DNA of 64,000 nt. Origin: Caulobacter sp. RHG1 (lineage in GTDB: Bacteria > Pseudomonadota > Alphaproteobacteria > Caulobacterales > Caulobacteraceae). Position numbers and translations under genes: made by a program. Position 1 is the first letter of the stretch, and each line of letters starts with the position of its first letter. The notes under the pieces are model-generated. The model ran no database searches. It saw only the letters and a program-made list of their open reading frames with translations, and was not told where the DNA came from. The stretch is taken from positions 62,001-126,000 of the forward strand of contig NZ_SMZP01000010.1 in the NCBI RefSeq assembly GCF_013181195.1. The letters run 5' to 3'. Below, piece by piece: positions 42,209 to 51,539 of the stretch.

Positions 42209-42984
42209 CCGATCTTGCCGATCGAGAAGCTCTGCTCGACCAGGGTCGCCTTGCCGAAGATGGTCATGAAGGCGATGTCGGCGGCGTCTCGCCCCGTGGC
42301 CACCCGCACCAGCCCATCGATCGGCGCCAGGCCGGTGGCGTCGATCAGCCGCCAGCGGCCGCCAAGATACACCTCGGCGATAGCGTGCAGGTCCGGCGGC
42401 TCCAGCCGCCAGGCATAGGCGCTGACGGCCCGGGCGGGGATGTTCGCGGCCCGGCACAGGCCGATCACCAGGTGGGTGAAGTCACGGCAGACGCCAGCCC
42501 GGTCGACCAGAGTGTCGATCGCCGTGGTGGCCGCGTCGCTGACGCCGGCCCGATAGTCCAGATGCGCCGCGATCCAGTCCAGGATCGCCTGCACCTTGCG
42601 CCCGCCCTCCAGCCCCTCGAACTCGCGGTCCACGAAGCGTTCCAGGCGGTCGGACGGGCTATAGCGGCTGGCCCGCAGGAACGGCAGAACCTCGCTGGGC
42701 AGATCCCGCACCGCCATGGCCGGCGCATCGGTCAGGTCGTGGTCGCGAAGCATGACCTCGACCTCGGCGCGGTAGAGCGCGTTCACCTGGCCCGAGGCCG
42801 TGAACACCGTCCGCCGCTCAAAGGTCACCGGGTCGTCGACCCGCACGGCGTCGACATTGGGCCAGAAGGTCAGGGCTTCGGAATGCACGACCTGGTCGGG
42901 TCCGTGCGCCGCCTCGACGAGGAGCAGGACCTCGCACGGGCCGGCGAAGTCGTAGGTCAGCGAGGCTTCGACCGCAAAACGCAT
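42205..42984 (-). CDS. Transglutaminase-like cysteine peptidase family protein
   Basis: A 259-residue protein with an N-terminal beta domain and a transglutaminase-like core. The triad is C166 (GVCRDFTH), H200 (DLHAIAEVY) and D215 (LIDATG). Such stand-alone bacterial proteins are cytoplasmic and probably act as proteases or amidases on unknown targets. I chose the ATG at 42984, which has an AGGA site, over two upstream ATGs. Confidence 0.87.
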   Translation of the reverse strand: MRFAVEASLTYDFAGPCEVLLLVEAAHGPDQVVHSEALTFWPNVDAVRVDDPVTFERRTVFTASGQVNALYRAEVEVMLRDHDLTDAPAMAVRDLPSEVLPFLRASRYSPSDRLERFVDREFEGLEGGRKVQAILDWIAAHLDYRAGVSDAATTAIDTLVDRAGVCRDFTHLVIGLCRAANIPARAVSAYAWRLEPPDLHAIAEVYLGGRWRLIDATGLAPIDGLVRVATGRDAADIAFMTIFGKATLVEQSFSIGKIG

Positions 42985-43055
42985 GGATTGTCCTGAGATG
43001 GCCATGGGACCCGAACGGCCTTGGCCGTCCCTCAATCCCCAAGACGGCAAAGAGT

Positions 43056-43511
43056 TCAGGCCGACGCCTTATTGTGCTCGGCCATCTTGCGCGCGACGTA
43101 GCGCTTGGCCTTCTTGCGCGTGCGCTTGAGCAGCCGCCAGCGGGCTTTGCGCAGGACCAGCTTCTCGGTGCGCAGCATCTGTTGCCAGACGACCAGCAGC
43201 ACTTCCGGCTCGCGGCGCATCAGGCGACGGATCGGAAAGACCAGCTTGGGATGGCGGCGCTGCCAGCGGATGAAGGTCTTGCGGGCCTGGAACGAGTAGC
43301 GCAGCACCACCATCAGGCCCAGGACCAGCAGCGGCAGGCCCACATGCCCCGGCAGCGGCGTCAGGATCGCCCCGGCCAGGATCACCAGGGCCCCGAACCC
43401 CAGGGCGATCCAGCGAAAGACCCGAGCCGCCAGCTCGCGCAGCAGCAGGGCCAGCCGCGCGCGGCGGCGCGCACGTTGTCGGATCTGGATCGCCGAAGCG
43501 GTGGCGGTCAC
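43056..43511 (-). CDS. Small two-helix membrane protein, tandem paralogue B
   Basis: A 151-residue protein with a basic N-terminus, a hydrophobic hairpin around a central PLPG turn (about residues 38-75) and a very basic C-terminal half (RRHPKLVFPIRRLMRREPEV). Starts at a GTG overlapping the stop of its paralogue (GTGA). It shares the PLPG-GLPL-VLGLM core and the ARK-F-R-HPKL-FP-RR stretch with the upstream gene. No named family recognised with confidence (PGPGW-like architecture). Confidence 0.72.
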   Translation of the reverse strand: MTATASAIQIRQRARRRARLALLLRELAARVFRWIALGFGALVILAGAILTPLPGHVGLPLLVLGLMVVLRYSFQARKTFIRWQRRHPKLVFPIRRLMRREPEVLLVVWQQMLRTEKLVLRKARWRLLKRTRKKAKRYVARKMAEHNKASA

Positions 43512-43930
43512 CGTCCCGCGCGCTTCATGGCGCCACGGCGCTTGGCCGACTTGCGCCAGCGCACGGCCACCCGCCACTTGCGCGGCACGATCAGCCGCTC
43601 GACGCGCAGGGCCTGCTGCCAGGCCACCAGCACGACCTCGGGTTCGCGGCGCAGGAGGCGACGCAGCGGGAAGATCAGCTTGGGGTGAGCGTGCTGGAAG
43701 CGGACGAACTGCTTGCGCGCCTTGAACGAGTTGCGCAGCACCAGCATCAGGCCCAGCACGGTCAGGGGCAGGCCCATCGGACCCGGCAGCGGCGCGATGA
43801 CGATGCCGCCAATCACCAGCAGCACGCCCAGCGTGACCAGCACGATGCGCAACACACGGGCGATGAGATCCCGGGCGAGGTCATCGGCGGTGCGGCGTGT
43901 GCGCGGCATGGCGAGGGCGATAGCAATCAT
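43508..43930 (-). CDS. Small two-helix membrane protein, tandem paralogue A
   Basis: A protein of about 140 residues with the same layout as paralogue B: basic N-terminus, hydrophobic hairpin with a PLPG turn, then a basic tail (HPKLIFPLRRLLRREPEV). Three starts are possible (43996, 43930, 43909); 43930 best matches the paralogue's length. The pair looks like a tandem gene duplication translated as one unit. Confidence 0.7.
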   Translation of the reverse strand: MIAIALAMPRTRRTADDLARDLIARVLRIVLVTLGVLLVIGGIVIAPLPGPMGLPLTVLGLMLVLRNSFKARKQFVRFQHAHPKLIFPLRRLLRREPEVVLVAWQQALRVERLIVPRKWRVAVRWRKSAKRRGAMKRAGR

Positions 43931-44063
43931 GGGAGGGGCGAAACGAAGCTCGCGTTCGCCTGCTGCCTGGATCAGCCAGCCAGCCCCGATGCGCATCCCC
44001 GATATGTGGACCAGGGAGGACGCCGTAAAGGCGCCCTCCCGCGATCACGGGGTATGGACTTTA

Positions 44064-45644
44064 CTATTCAGCTGCGAGTGGCGCCGCAGCAACAGGTTTC
44101 CACCTCAACCGGGGCTTGCGGGCCGCCTGGGTCTCGTCCAGGCGCTTGAGCGGCGCATGGAACGGCGCGCCCTTGAAGCGCTCGGTCTCGCCCGCCTTCG
44201 CCGCGCCGGCCAGCAGACGCAGCGCCTCGATGAAGCGATCCAGCTCCTGCTTGCTCTCGGTCTCGGTCGGCTCGATCAGCATCGCGCCGTGGACGACCAG
44301 CGGGAAGTACATGGTCATCGGATGGAAGCCCTCGTCGATCATCGCCTTGGCGAAGTCGAGCGTGGTCACCCCGGTGCCTTCCAGCCAGCTGTCGTCGAAC
44401 AGGGCCTCGTGCATGCACGGCCCTTCCGGGAAGGCCGGGCTCATCACGTCCTTCAGCTTGGCCTTGATGTAGTTGGCGTTGAGGACGGCGTCCTCGGCCA
44501 CCTGCCGCAGACCGTCGGCCCCATGGCTCAGCATGTAGGCGTAGGCGCGGACATACATGCCCATCTGGCCGTGGAAGGCGCTCATTCGGCCGAAGGCGGT
44601 CTTGGCGCCCTCTTCGCCGGCGTGCTCGACCATCTCGAAGCCGTCGTCGCCATGGACCAGCCAGGGCGTCGGGGCGAAGGCGGCCAGGGCTTCGGACAGC
44701 ACCACCGGGCCCGCGCCCGGACCGCCGCCGCCGTGGGGCGTCGAAAAGGTCTTGTGCAGGTTGATGTGCATGGCGTCGACGCCCAGGTCGCCCGGGCGCA
44801 CCCGGCCGACGATGGCGTTGAAGTTGGCGCCGTCGCAGTAGAAGTAAGCGCCTGCCGCATGGGTCAGACGAGCGATCTCGACGACGTCGCGCTCGAACAG
44901 GCCGCAGGTGTTGGGGTTGGTGACCATGATGGCGGCCACGTGGTCGCCCAGCTTGGACTCCAGGTCCGCCAGGTCGACGCGGCCGTCATCGGTCTGGGCG
45001 ATCTCGACGACGGTGTAGCCGACGAAGGCCGCCGTGGCCGGGTTGGTGCCGTGGGCGCTGGTCGGGGCCAGGACGGTCTTGCGGTGCCCGTTGCCGGCCG
45101 CCTCGTGGGCGGCGCGGATGGCCAGCAGGCCGCACAGCTCGCCGTGGGCGCCGGCCTTGGGGCTCAGGGCGACGGCGGGCATGCCGGTCAGGGTCTTCAG
45201 CCAGTGGGCCAGGCGGTCCATCAGCTGCAGGGCGCCCTGCACGGTCGACTGCGGCTGCAGCGGGTGGATGTCGGAGAAGCCCGGCAGGCGCGCCATCTTC
45301 TCGTTCAGCCGCGGATTGTGCTTCATCGTGCACGAGCCCAGCGGATACAGCGCCAGGTCGATGGCGTGGTTCTTCTGCGACAGGCGCACGTAGTGGCGGA
45401 CGGCTTCCGGCTCCGACAGGCCCGGCAGGCCGATCGGCTCGGCGCGCAGCAGGCCGGCCAGGTCGCTCGACGGCGCGGCGGCTTGCGGCAGGTCGACGCC
45501 GGTCTTGTTCCAGCCATCCAGTTCGAAGATCAGGGCTTCGTTCTGGAGCAGACCGCGATTGCCGGTCAGGGTTTCATGGCCGTTCGAGCCGTCATTGGCG
45601 GCGGTTTCCGGGCGCGTGGGGCGGCCGACGTTGTTCATGCTCAT
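44064..45644 (-). CDS. gcvPB: Glycine dehydrogenase (P-protein) subunit 2
   Basis: A 526-residue C-terminal half of the P-protein. The PLP lysine is in INLHKTFSTPHGGGGPG, preceded by the glycine-rich SAHGTNPA. It decarboxylates glycine with subunit 1 and passes the aminomethyl group to lipoyl GcvH. Start overlaps the gcvPA stop (ATGA). Last gene of the gcv operon. Confidence 0.96.
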   Translation of the reverse strand: MSMNNVGRPTRPETAANDGSNGHETLTGNRGLLQNEALIFELDGWNKTGVDLPQAAAPSSDLAGLLRAEPIGLPGLSEPEAVRHYVRLSQKNHAIDLALYPLGSCTMKHNPRLNEKMARLPGFSDIHPLQPQSTVQGALQLMDRLAHWLKTLTGMPAVALSPKAGAHGELCGLLAIRAAHEAAGNGHRKTVLAPTSAHGTNPATAAFVGYTVVEIAQTDDGRVDLADLESKLGDHVAAIMVTNPNTCGLFERDVVEIARLTHAAGAYFYCDGANFNAIVGRVRPGDLGVDAMHINLHKTFSTPHGGGGPGAGPVVLSEALAAFAPTPWLVHGDDGFEMVEHAGEEGAKTAFGRMSAFHGQMGMYVRAYAYMLSHGADGLRQVAEDAVLNANYIKAKLKDVMSPAFPEGPCMHEALFDDSWLEGTGVTTLDFAKAMIDEGFHPMTMYFPLVVHGAMLIEPTETESKQELDRFIEALRLLAGAAKAGETERFKGAPFHAPLKRLDETQAARKPRLRWKPVAAAPLAAE

Positions 45645-46987
45645 TGGCCCACCACCTTGGACAGGATCTTGGCGAAGAAAGTGATGTCGATGTCGAGCGT
45701 GGTCTCGGTGGCCGCGACCAGCAGCACGTCGTCCAGGCCCGCGCCCGCATCGAGGCGCGAGAACGGCACGCCGGCGATGACGCCGTGGCCGGCCAGGGTC
45801 TCGACGACCTCGGCGGCCTTGCCCGGCACGCGGATGGCGAACTCGTTGAAGAAGCGCGGGGTCAGGACCTCGACGCCCGGCACGGCCTTCAGGGCGTCGC
45901 GCAGGGCGAGCGCCTTCTGGTGATTCAGGGCGGCCAGCTGGCGCAGACCAGTCTCACCCAGCAGGCTCATGTGGATCGAGAAAGCCAGGGCGCACAGGCC
46001 GCTGTTGGTGCAGATGTTCGACGTCGCCTTGTCGCGGCGGATGTGCTGCTCGCGGGTCGACAGGGTCAGCACGAAACCGCGCTTGCCGTCGGCGTCGACC
46101 GTCTCGCCGCACAGGCGGCCCGGCATCTGGCGGACGAACTTTTCCTTGCAGGCGAAGAGGCCGACATAGGGGCCGCCGAAGTTCAGGCCGTTGCCGATCG
46201 ACTGGCCCTCGGCCACGGCGATGTCCGCGCCCATCTCGCCCGGCGACTTCAGCAGGCCGTAGGAGACGGCCTCCGTGGTCACGACGATCAGCAACGCGCC
46301 GGCGGCGTGAGCGGCCTCGGCGATCTTGGTGACGTCGGTGACCGTGCCGAACACGTTCGGGGTCTGGACGACGACGCAGGCGGTATCTTGGTCGATGGCG
46401 GCGATCACCGCGTCCTCGGCGTCGACGGCCGCGGGCATAGCCTGGGTCGTGACGCCGGCCGCGTGGGCCAGGGTCTCGATGGTCTCGATGTAGTGCGGGT
46501 GGACGCCGCCCGACATCACCGCCTTGTTCCGACGGGTGACGCGCTGGGCCATCATCACGGCCTCGGCCGCGCCGGTCGAGCCGTCATAGAGCGAGGCGTT
46601 GGCCACTTCCATGCCGGTCAGGGCAGCGACCTGGGTCTGGAACTCGAACAGGACCTGCAGGGTGCCCTGAGCGATTTCCGGCTGGTAGGGCGTGTAGCTG
46701 GTCAGGAATTCCGACCGCTGGATGATGTGGTCGACCGTGGCCGGCACGTGGTGGCGATAGGCGCCGGCCCCGCAGAAGAACGGTCCCTCCCCCGCCGAAC
46801 GGTTGCGACGGGCCAGGCCCGCCATCTCGCGCTCGACTTCGATTTCGCCGGCGTGCAGCGGCAGGTCGACGGTTCCGTCGCGGCGGGCCGAGGCCGGCAC
46901 GTCGACGAACAGGTCGTCGATCGACTTCACGCCGATCGCGCCGAGCATCTCGACGCGGTCTTCGGGGGTCAGGGGGAGGTAACGCAT
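45641..46987 (-). CDS. gcvPA: Glycine dehydrogenase (P-protein) subunit 1
   Basis: A 448-residue N-terminal half of the split P-protein. MRYLPLTPEDRVEMLGAIG and the FFCGAGAYRHHVPATVDHI segment are diagnostic. Split P-proteins are usual in many bacteria, so this is not a broken gene. Lies 26 bp after gcvH and is coupled to gcvPB. Confidence 0.96.
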   Translation of the reverse strand: MRYLPLTPEDRVEMLGAIGVKSIDDLFVDVPASARRDGTVDLPLHAGEIEVEREMAGLARRNRSAGEGPFFCGAGAYRHHVPATVDHIIQRSEFLTSYTPYQPEIAQGTLQVLFEFQTQVAALTGMEVANASLYDGSTGAAEAVMMAQRVTRRNKAVMSGGVHPHYIETIETLAHAAGVTTQAMPAAVDAEDAVIAAIDQDTACVVVQTPNVFGTVTDVTKIAEAAHAAGALLIVVTTEAVSYGLLKSPGEMGADIAVAEGQSIGNGLNFGGPYVGLFACKEKFVRQMPGRLCGETVDADGKRGFVLTLSTREQHIRRDKATSNICTNSGLCALAFSIHMSLLGETGLRQLAALNHQKALALRDALKAVPGVEVLTPRFFNEFAIRVPGKAAEVVETLAGHGVIAGVPFSRLDAGAGLDDVLLVAATETTLDIDITFFAKILSKVVGQ

Positions 46988-47012
46988 TGATCTGCTTTCG
47001 TGGGGTCGAAAG

Positions 47013-47378
47013 TTAGAGGGTGCTCAGGAACGCTTCGTACGCGTCGCGGTCCATCAGGGCCTCGACTTCGCTCGGGTTGCTCAGCTTGATCTTGGCGAAC
47101 CAGCCGCCGCTTTCCGGCAGGGCGTTGACCGTTTCCGGCGCGTCGCCGAGTTCAGCATTGCCTTCGACGACCTCGCCCGACACCGGGGCATAGACGTCCG
47201 AGGCCGCCTTGACGCTCTCGACGACGGCCAGGCCGTCGCCTTGCTTCACGGTCTTGCCGGCTTCCGGAACTTCGACGAACACCACGTCGCCCAGTTGCTC
47301 GGCGGCATAGGCGCTGATGCCGACGGTGGCGACGTCGCCTTCGACGATGACCCACTCATGATCTTTGGTGAAACGCAT
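47013..47378 (-). CDS. gcvH: Glycine cleavage system H protein
   Basis: A 121-residue lipoyl carrier. The lipoylated lysine is K57 in VVESVKAASD. It shuttles the aminomethyl group between P, T and L proteins. Follows gcvT by 17 bp. Confidence 0.97.
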   Translation of the reverse strand: MRFTKDHEWVIVEGDVATVGISAYAAEQLGDVVFVEVPEAGKTVKQGDGLAVVESVKAASDVYAPVSGEVVEGNAELGDAPETVNALPESGGWFAKIKLSNPSEVEALMDRDAYEAFLSTL

Positions 47379-47395
47379 CTTTTCCGGCCCTTGGA

Positions 47396-48508
47396 TTAGA
47401 GTTTGCGGACGTAACGATTGGCGACGAACGGCGTCGCAACGACTTCAGCGGCGGCCTGCTTGCCGCGCACGATGACTTTCAACTTCGTCCCAACGACGGC
47501 GAAGGCCGGTGGGGCGAAGCCGATGGCGATGGGGAAACCCAGCGAGGGCGCGAAGCCGCCGCTGGTGATCTTGCCGATGACGTTACCGGCTTCGTTGGCG
47601 ATCTCGGCGCCTTCGCGGGCCGGAGCCCCTTCCAGCACCTTGAGATTGATGCGGACGCGCGAGAGCTCGCCAGCCAGCTCCTTGGCGATGCGGGTCGCGC
47701 CCAGATAGTCGCCAGCCTCGCGGCGCGACTTGCCGACGGCGAAGTTCAAGCCGCCCTCGATCGGCGAGACCGTCTCGTCCAGGTCATGGCCGTACAGCGG
47801 CAGGCCGGCTTCAAGACGCAGGCTGTCGCGCGCGCCCAGGCCGATCGGCTTGACGCGCTCGTCGGCCAGCAGGGTGTTCCAGATCCGCTCGGCGGCGTCG
47901 GCCGGGACCGAGATCTCGTAGCCGTCCTCGCCAGTATAGCCCGAGCGCGAGATGATGGCGTCAACGCCGAAGGCGGTCAGGGCCTTGGTGTCCATGAACA
48001 CCATCTGCGCGGCTTCCGGCACATGGGCGGCCAGCACGGCGGCGGCCTCGGGGCCTTGCAGCGCCAGCAGCGCGCGGTCTTCCAGGCGGGTCACCGTGGC
48101 CTCGCCGGCCAGGGCCTCGGCGATGATCTTGTAGTCGTTGTCCTTGCAGGCGCCGTTGACGACCACGAACAGGCCGTCGTCGTCGGGACGCGCGGTCATC
48201 AGGTCGTCGATGATGCCGCCGTCGGCGTTCAGCAGCACGCCGTAGCGCTGCTTGCCGGCCTTCAGGCCCTGATAGTCGGCCGAGACCACCTTCTCGAAGC
48301 TCTTGGCGGGGTTGTCGCCGCGCAGTCGGGCCTGGCCCATGTGCGAGACGTCGAACAGGCCGGCGTGCTCGCGGGTCCAGAGGTGCTCTTTCAGCACCCC
48401 GTCCTTGTACTGCACCGGCATGGAATAGCCCGCGAACGGCACCATGCGGGCGCCGGCCGCCACGTGGGCGTCGTACAACGGGGTCTTCTTGAGGTCTTGA
48501 TCAGACAC
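47396..48508 (-). CDS. gcvT: Glycine cleavage system T protein (aminomethyltransferase)
   Basis: A 370-residue T protein that moves the methylene group to tetrahydrofolate. LFDVSHMGQ, the DDDGLFVVVNGACKDNDY segment and SGYTGEDGYEISVP are family hallmarks. I choose a GTG at 48508 (VSDQDLKKTPLYDAH) with GGAG upstream; an ATG 13 codons earlier would extend into the leader. The transcript starts with a tandem glycine riboswitch, so the operon should be turned on by glycine. Confidence 0.95.
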   Translation of the reverse strand: MSDQDLKKTPLYDAHVAAGARMVPFAGYSMPVQYKDGVLKEHLWTREHAGLFDVSHMGQARLRGDNPAKSFEKVVSADYQGLKAGKQRYGVLLNADGGIIDDLMTARPDDDGLFVVVNGACKDNDYKIIAEALAGEATVTRLEDRALLALQGPEAAAVLAAHVPEAAQMVFMDTKALTAFGVDAIISRSGYTGEDGYEISVPADAAERIWNTLLADERVKPIGLGARDSLRLEAGLPLYGHDLDETVSPIEGGLNFAVGKSRREAGDYLGATRIAKELAGELSRVRINLKVLEGAPAREGAEIANEAGNVIGKITSGGFAPSLGFPIAIGFAPPAFAVVGTKLKVIVRGKQAAAEVVATPFVANRYVRKL

Positions 48509-48566
48509 GCGGCGGGCTCCAAACGGGGTCGGCGAGACGACCGGCATCCGCCGGTTGGTCGCGCCC

Positions 48567-48763
48567 CCGCTGTCCCTTGGACCTGAGAGATTCCGGCCTC
48601 GCCCCTCTGCCGGACGGGTTTGGCCTTGCTCCTTCGGCGAGCCGCTCTTTCGAGAGGCTACTTTCCAGCGTTTCTAAACCCGCGCGGTCCTTTTGCCTGA
48701 GCGTTTCCGGGGCGGTTGCGCCTTCGGCCTCGGGATCGAATCCCGATGTCTCCCGCGAGGGTC
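48567..48763 (-). promoter_or_regulatory. Tandem glycine riboswitch
   Basis: Two glycine aptamers in series on the minus strand, ending about 60 bp before gcvT. Aptamer 1 (about 48763-48684) shows GGGAGACA, GCCGAAGGCGCAA and CUCAGGCAAAAGGACCG. Aptamer 2 (about 48670-48570) shows GAAAGU, GCCGAAGGAGCAAG and UCUCAGGUCCAAGGGACAG. The short linker near 48671-48683 matches the usual inter-aptamer spacing. The region also reads as an open frame, which is a shadow. Confidence 0.93.
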
Positions 48764-48827
48764 GTCGGCTCAATGCGGGAGGGGCGGGTCCGAGTCAAGC
48801 TGGCCCTGCCTGAGCCCGGCCTGTTTG

Positions 48828-48870
48828 CCGGGAAAAGCAGCGCCCCTCTCCCATCGCCGGGAAAGGGGCG
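48828..48870 (-). terminator. Probable terminator after argS
   Basis: On the minus strand CGCCCC(T)TTCCC pairs with GGGAGAGGGGCG around a short loop (48841-48870), followed by CTGCTTTTCC. It lies seven bases after the argS stop and separates argS from the riboswitch transcript. Confidence 0.65.
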
Positions 48871-48876
48871 TGCGGA

Positions 48877-50679
48877 TTACATCCGTTCCGGCGCTTCGAT
48901 GCCAAGCAGGTCCAGGGTCAGCTCCAACTGACGCAGGGTGGTCTCGGCCAGCGACAGGCGCGAGGCTCGCAGCGTTTCGTTGTCGGCGCCCATGATCGGG
49001 CAGGCGGCGTAGAACTTCGAGAACGACTGGGCCAGCTTGTAGGCGTGCTCGGCGACGAAGTTCGGGGCCTTCTTGTCGTAGGCCTCCTGCAGGGCGCCCT
49101 CGAAGGCGTCCAGCAGCATGGCCAGGTCGCGCTCGGCGGGCTCGTGGATGGCGATGCGACCGGCGACGGCGCCGGCCTCCGAGGCGCGACGCAGCACGCT
49201 CTTGATGCGCACCGACTGGTACAGCAGGTAAGGGCCGGTCTTGCCCTCGAAGCTGGTGAAGCGGTCGAGGTCGAAGACGTACGACGTGCCGCGGAAGTTC
49301 TGCAGATCGGCGAACTTCAGGGCGGCGACGCCCACCTTGTGCGCCGTCTCCTCGAACTGGTCCTCGGGCAACTCGGCGCCGAGGCCGGCTTCGCGCAGGC
49401 GCTCGCGGGCCTTTTCGCGGGCCATCTCGATCAGGTCGTGCAGCTTCAGGACGCCGCCGGCGCGGGTCTTGAAGGGCTTGCCGTCCGTGCCGTTCATCGT
49501 GCCGAAGCCGATATGCTCCAGCCCGCCCTCTTGCGCGTAGCCGGCCAGATAGGCGGCGCGGAACACGGTCTCGAAGTGCAGGGCCTGACGCTGGTCCACG
49601 CAGTAGAGGATCAGGTGCGGATCGAACGACTTGCGGCGGTCCAGGATCGTGGCCAGGTCGGTCGTGCCGTACATGGCCGAACCTTCCGACGACACCACCA
49701 GCAGCGGCGGCACGTCCTGCTTGTCGTCCTCGCGCGAGACGCGGACGATGCGGGCGCCCTGGTCGGAGACCAGCAGGCCCTTGTCCTCGAGCTGGCGGAC
49801 CATCGGCTCGATCAAGTCGTTGACGTCGCTCTCGCCCTTCCACAGATCGAAGTCGACGCCCAGGGCATGGAACTCGCGCTCCAGGGCCACGCGGCTGACC
49901 TTGACGAAGTGGCTCCACAGCAGACGGTAGCCGAAGCGGCCGTTCTGCAGCTCGGCGGTGGCCTTGCGGGCGCGCTCCTTGAACGCCGGATCTTCCTTCT
50001 GTCGCACCGAGGCGGCCGGATAGATGCGGTCGAGGTCGGCCAGGGTGATGCGGCTCTCGAACTCGGCCATGACCTTGGCTTCGTCGGCGGCGGAAAAGCC
50101 GCGCGGCGCTTCCGGCAGCTTGTCCATCAGGGCGCGGATGAAGGCGTCCTCGTCGATGATCGCCGAGATCAGCAGGCCCATCTGGAAGCCCCAGTCGCCG
50201 AAGTGGGCGTCGCCCACCACGTCGTCGCCGCGGAAGCGGTACAGGCGCTTGATCGACTCGCCGATGATCGAGGCGCGCAGGTGGCCCACGTGCATCGGCT
50301 TGGCGACGTTGGGGCCGGCATAGTCGATCAGCACCCGGCGCGGATCTTCCAGCAGCTGAGCGCCGGCGCGATCATCAGCGGCGATCTCGCGCGCGCGGGC
50401 CGAGAGAGCCTCGTCGCTGACGCGCATGTTGATGAAGCCGACGCCAGCGATCTCGACCGAGGCCAGGCGCGGGTCGCCCTTCAGGATGTCGACCACCTGG
50501 ACGGCGATCTCGCGCGGATTGCGCTTGGCGCTCTTGGCGGCCGCAAGGGCGCCGTTGCACTGGAAATCAGCCAGGTCGGGACGGTCGGACGCGGTGACGC
50601 GACCGAATTCGGGAGGCAGTCCGGCGGCCTGGAAAGCGGCCGCGGCCGCCTCGCTCAGGGACCGCTTCAAATCGTTCAT
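48877..50679 (-). CDS. argS: Arginyl-tRNA synthetase
   Basis: A 600-residue class I synthetase. The N-terminal additional domain is followed by the HIGH motif as HVGH in PNVAKPMHVGHLRAS, and by the ArgRS-type catalytic core and DALR anticodon domain. Its start overlaps nothing upstream; its first codon overlaps the stop of the next gene downstream-to-upstream pair as ATGA, since the secreted protein gene at 50676-51395 is upstream and ends there. Confidence 0.96.
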   Translation of the reverse strand: MNDLKRSLSEAAAAAFQAAGLPPEFGRVTASDRPDLADFQCNGALAAAKSAKRNPREIAVQVVDILKGDPRLASVEIAGVGFINMRVSDEALSARAREIAADDRAGAQLLEDPRRVLIDYAGPNVAKPMHVGHLRASIIGESIKRLYRFRGDDVVGDAHFGDWGFQMGLLISAIIDEDAFIRALMDKLPEAPRGFSAADEAKVMAEFESRITLADLDRIYPAASVRQKEDPAFKERARKATAELQNGRFGYRLLWSHFVKVSRVALEREFHALGVDFDLWKGESDVNDLIEPMVRQLEDKGLLVSDQGARIVRVSREDDKQDVPPLLVVSSEGSAMYGTTDLATILDRRKSFDPHLILYCVDQRQALHFETVFRAAYLAGYAQEGGLEHIGFGTMNGTDGKPFKTRAGGVLKLHDLIEMAREKARERLREAGLGAELPEDQFEETAHKVGVAALKFADLQNFRGTSYVFDLDRFTSFEGKTGPYLLYQSVRIKSVLRRASEAGAVAGRIAIHEPAERDLAMLLDAFEGALQEAYDKKAPNFVAEHAYKLAQSFSKFYAACPIMGADNETLRASRLSLAETTLRQLELTLDLLGIEAPERM

Positions 50680-51395
50680 GGGTTGGTAGTCGTCCCTGCT
50701 TGGGTCTTGCCCGTCTGGGTTTGGGCTTGTTGCGCGGCCTGGCCCGCATTGACGCGGAAGCGCTTGCCGTCACGGTTGAAGGCGGCCATTTCCGGGGTCA
50801 CGTCGAAACCGAGCAGCACTTCGAAGTTGCCGCCGCTGACCTTCTCGTCGGCCCGCGGGATGGTGATCGATTCGATCGCCTCACGGGTGTAGACGCGGTC
50901 CTGGCCCGGCGCGAAGCTCACCGGCAGATCGAAATATTCCTTGGCGATGACCGACTGATTGCGCTCGGTGACCGCCACCCAGTAGCGATAGGTGTGCTTG
51001 TCGCCCTGGGCCTGCGGACCACGGCCCAGCTGGAACAGCGCCTCGATGCGGATGCGGATAGGCTCATCGCTCTTGTAGGCGCATCCCGAGGAGATGCTCT
51101 GCAATTCGCCGGTGTAGCCGGCCTGGGCGGCGGATTCCTTGCCGTCCTTGAACTCGACATAGCGGCTGGCGTCGTACAGCACCTTCACGAAGGGGCACGG
51201 GCCGGCGTTGCGCAGCTGCTGAAGCGGCGCCTTGGGCTGGTTCCATTCGGCGTCGCGCTTCTTGCGCTTGGCCGCTTCGCCGTCATCGCCACCGCCGCCG
51301 CCGCCCGGGCCTTGCTGGGCGTGAGCGATCGACGCCGTCGCGGCGAGCGAGACGACCATCAGGGCTCTGAGGGCGAGCGAGACTTTGCGGCGCAT
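50676..51395 (-). CDS. Secreted hypothetical protein upstream of argS
   Basis: A 239-residue exported protein. The signal peptide covers 1-27 (ending SIAHAQ), then a glycine run and a charged linker (DDGEAAKRKKRDAEW). The mature part has three cysteines (in GPCPFVKVLYD, and SGCAYKS) and a Gln/Thr-rich tail. I do not recognise the family; a Tat or cell-envelope role is not supported by more than the signal. The ATG at 51395 was chosen for the signal peptide. The stop overlaps argS (ATGA), so argS is coupled to it. Confidence 0.75.
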   Translation of the reverse strand: MRRKVSLALRALMVVSLAATASIAHAQQGPGGGGGGDDGEAAKRKKRDAEWNQPKAPLQQLRNAGPCPFVKVLYDASRYVEFKDGKESAAQAGYTGELQSISSGCAYKSDEPIRIRIEALFQLGRGPQAQGDKHTYRYWVAVTERNQSVIAKEYFDLPVSFAPGQDRVYTREAIESITIPRADEKVSGGNFEVLLGFDVTPEMAAFNRDGKRFRVNAGQAAQQAQTQTGKTQAGTTTNP

Positions 51396-51539
51396 GAAAC
51401 GTCTGGTCCGGAAGAAGAAGTAGCCAAGCGGGACCATCCAGCCCCATCGGCGTCATGCAGCCTGATAAAGGCATATGCGTGACGTCGCAACGACGCAGAC
51501 TCCTGGCGTCAGACCGCCCGAGAGACTAGTTTCCGCGTC

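Noticed and set aside
45641..46987. Split glycine dehydrogenase as a possible frameshift
   Set aside because: Two-subunit P-proteins are normal in many bacteria, and both halves have proper starts with an ATGA overlap.
48501..48773. 90-codon minus-strand open frame upstream of gcvT
   Set aside because: It coincides with the glycine riboswitch, whose conserved elements explain the sequence.
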